From positions 1 to 49,872 of the forward strand of contig DXMG01000014.1 in assembly GCA_019414325.1 (NCBI GenBank): 49,872 nt of DNA, written 5' to 3'. Source of the DNA: Collinsella sp. Lineage in GTDB: Bacteria > Actinomycetota > Coriobacteriia > Coriobacteriales > Coriobacteriaceae. This document shows positions 48,785-49,872 of this stretch, in pieces. The translations under genes and the position numbers were made by a program. Under the pieces are notes generated by a model. That model was not told the origin of the DNA and did not search any database. It worked only from the letters and a program-made list of their open reading frames with translations. Each line of letters begins with the position of its first letter. Position 1 is the stretch's first letter.

Positions 48785-49786
48785 ATGCTCGATAAAGGCA
48801 AACATTTTCCGCAGTCATATGCAAGGATGCTATTCTCGGCCGTTGGAATTCATCAAGATGGACAGCTGCTTATAACAATTGATCCTTGGGATGAACGCCG
48901 CGCGCGTGAGCTTATGCAGGAAGAGCTCATGCTTCGTCTTTACAACCACGTGTATGCGGATCCGGTCTATTGGAATAATCTTGGGGTTGAAGATCGTATC
49001 TTTCAGCTGGCATCCGCTATTGCGGTCGTTGAACCGGATGCTGTGTTCTGCGGAGCGACAGCAGCGCTGCTCTACGGCATCGGCTCGGCGTATACGCTTC
49101 TGGATAAAGTGCAAGTGCTGCTGCCACGGTCTACAAGGCGTGATACGTATGAGTTCGTTGAATACAAGCGCTGGCGCCCGGGCGAAGTGTGGCGGCTTGG
49201 TCTGTTTACACTGACGGATCCGTGTCGAACGGTTGTTGATATCGCGCGATCGAGCGCCTTTCGCTATGCGCTGGGCTATGTTGATGGCTTGGCCCGTGAG
49301 TACGATGTCGAGCGCGAAGAGCTGCGAGCATATGCGCAGGCAAATTGTCGAGGGCTGCATGGCATCGCGCGTGCTTTTGACGTTTTTGATTATATGGATG
49401 GCAGGTCAGGCAATGGCGGTGAGTCTGAGGCGAGAGCAGCGATGATTCTCGCTGGGGTTGCCGCGCCCGAGCTTCAAGTTGAGATAACGCGGCCGGGAAA
49501 CGCTGGCTATTATCTAGCAGATTATGGCTGGCAGATGCCAGACGGCTCATGGACGCTGGCAGAGCTGCATGGGCTGGGCAAGTTTGAAGACGAGGCTCAA
49601 AATAATGCAGAGCGGGCGGCGGCAAAAACGTATCGAGCGGCCCTCATGCGCGACGCGAACCTTCGCGCCATGGGCCACAACATCATTCATTTCAAACTCT
49701 CGGACACCTACGACGTAGAATCGTTCGGTGCCATGATGCGCGGTTACGGCATTCCGACAACAAAACCCTACGCCGAATCCCGATAG
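48785..49786 (+). CDS. AbiEi-antitoxin/DUF559-like protein (possible acquired gene)
   Basis: 333 residues. The middle part (DAVFCGATAALLYGIGSAYTLLDKVQVLLP and GLFTLTDPCRTVVDIARSSAF, in part) resembles the AbiEi antitoxin/transcription regulator family. The C-terminal third looks like a DUF559/Vsr-type nuclease domain: ESEARAAMILAGVAAPELQV, YLADYGWQMPD, AELHGLGKFEDE (E-x-x-G-K) and RDANLRAMGHNIIHFK. No toxin gene is beside it within the window. Start is either ATG 48785 (GGGG 6 bases before) or GTG 48764. It is flanked by hairpin repeats at 48533 and 49815 and follows two tRNAs; base use is more AT-rich at its 5' end. Function is not proven. Confidence 0.55.
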   Translation: MLDKGKHFPQSYARMLFSAVGIHQDGQLLITIDPWDERRARELMQEELMLRLYNHVYADPVYWNNLGVEDRIFQLASAIAVVEPDAVFCGATAALLYGIGSAYTLLDKVQVLLPRSTRRDTYEFVEYKRWRPGEVWRLGLFTLTDPCRTVVDIARSSAFRYALGYVDGLAREYDVEREELRAYAQANCRGLHGIARAFDVFDYMDGRSGNGGESEARAAMILAGVAAPELQVEITRPGNAGYYLADYGWQMPDGSWTLAELHGLGKFEDEAQNNAERAAAKTYRAALMRDANLRAMGHNIIHFKLSDTYDVESFGAMMRGYGIPTTKPYAESR

Positions 49787-49814
49787 AGAAATCGTTCGCG
49801 GTCCACCTTCAATA

Positions 49815-49872
49815 AGTTGCGGTGAAATACGGACTGTTGAGGCCTTTAAAGGCATGAAACAGTCCGTATTTC
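49815..49872. repeat. Hairpin repeat, AGTTGCGGTG family, copy D (cut by right edge)
   Basis: Left arm AGTTGCGGTGAAATACGGAC (49815 on), right arm AACAGTCCGTATTTC up to the last base; the final bases are outside the window. The centre is GGCCT-TTAA-AGGC. Confidence 0.9.

Overview
The window is about 50 kb of chromosome from a high-GC anaerobic actinobacterium. The gene set and style (very GC-rich third codon positions, GAAAGGA-type ribosome binding sites, a PiT/DUF47 pair, a seleno-SelD and double-cubane dehydratase genes, many short intergenic palindromes) fit a gut Coriobacteriia member, most likely Collinsella or a close relative. No rRNA is present, so the genus is an inference. I see no prophage, insertion sequence or CRISPR array.

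Layout. 1-6.5 kb: DivIVA tail, nitroreductase, phosphate transporter Pit with its DUF47 partner, small unknown, Bax-inhibitor-1-like membrane protein, PARG-like protein with an altered catalytic motif, SGNH esterase. 6.5-15 kb: a three-unit palindromic array, thiD, thiC with a TPP riboswitch, a membrane-anchored unknown, yaaA, an M18 aminopeptidase and polA. 15-21.5 kb: a long palindrome, a HAD phosphatase, argG behind an arginine-codon leader peptide, a 56-residue small protein, argH, ndk and rpiB. 21.7-34 kb: a cysteine desulfidase-family protein, a HAD hydrolase, rpsA, RNase P RNA, an IMPACT-family protein, a C_GCAxxG_C_C protein, an O-acetylhomoserine sulfhydrylase-type enzyme, an MFS exporter, xpt, a GGQ release-factor-like protein, a lipid kinase and a CLC-type channel.

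34.3-46.8 kb is the most coherent and interesting block. Molybdenum cofactor genes (moeA, mogA) are followed by molybdate uptake (modA, a modB with an extra extracytoplasmic domain, modC). Then come two 2-hydroxyacyl-CoA dehydratase/double-cubane proteins with their ATPase activator, selD (itself apparently a selenoprotein with in-frame UGA at codon 17), yedF, a DUF3343 Se/S carrier-like protein and a cysteine desulfurase. All lie on one strand, which suggests linked Mo, Fe-S and Se metabolism. A short arginine-rich leader peptide with a strong ribosome binding site precedes the dehydratase genes.

46.8 kb to the end: BrnQ, tRNA-Pro(UGG), tRNA-Gly(UCC), then a lone AbiEi/DUF559-like gene bracketed by two copies of a hairpin repeat. 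That repeat (arm AGTTGCGGTGAAATA...) occurs four times in the window, always between genes.
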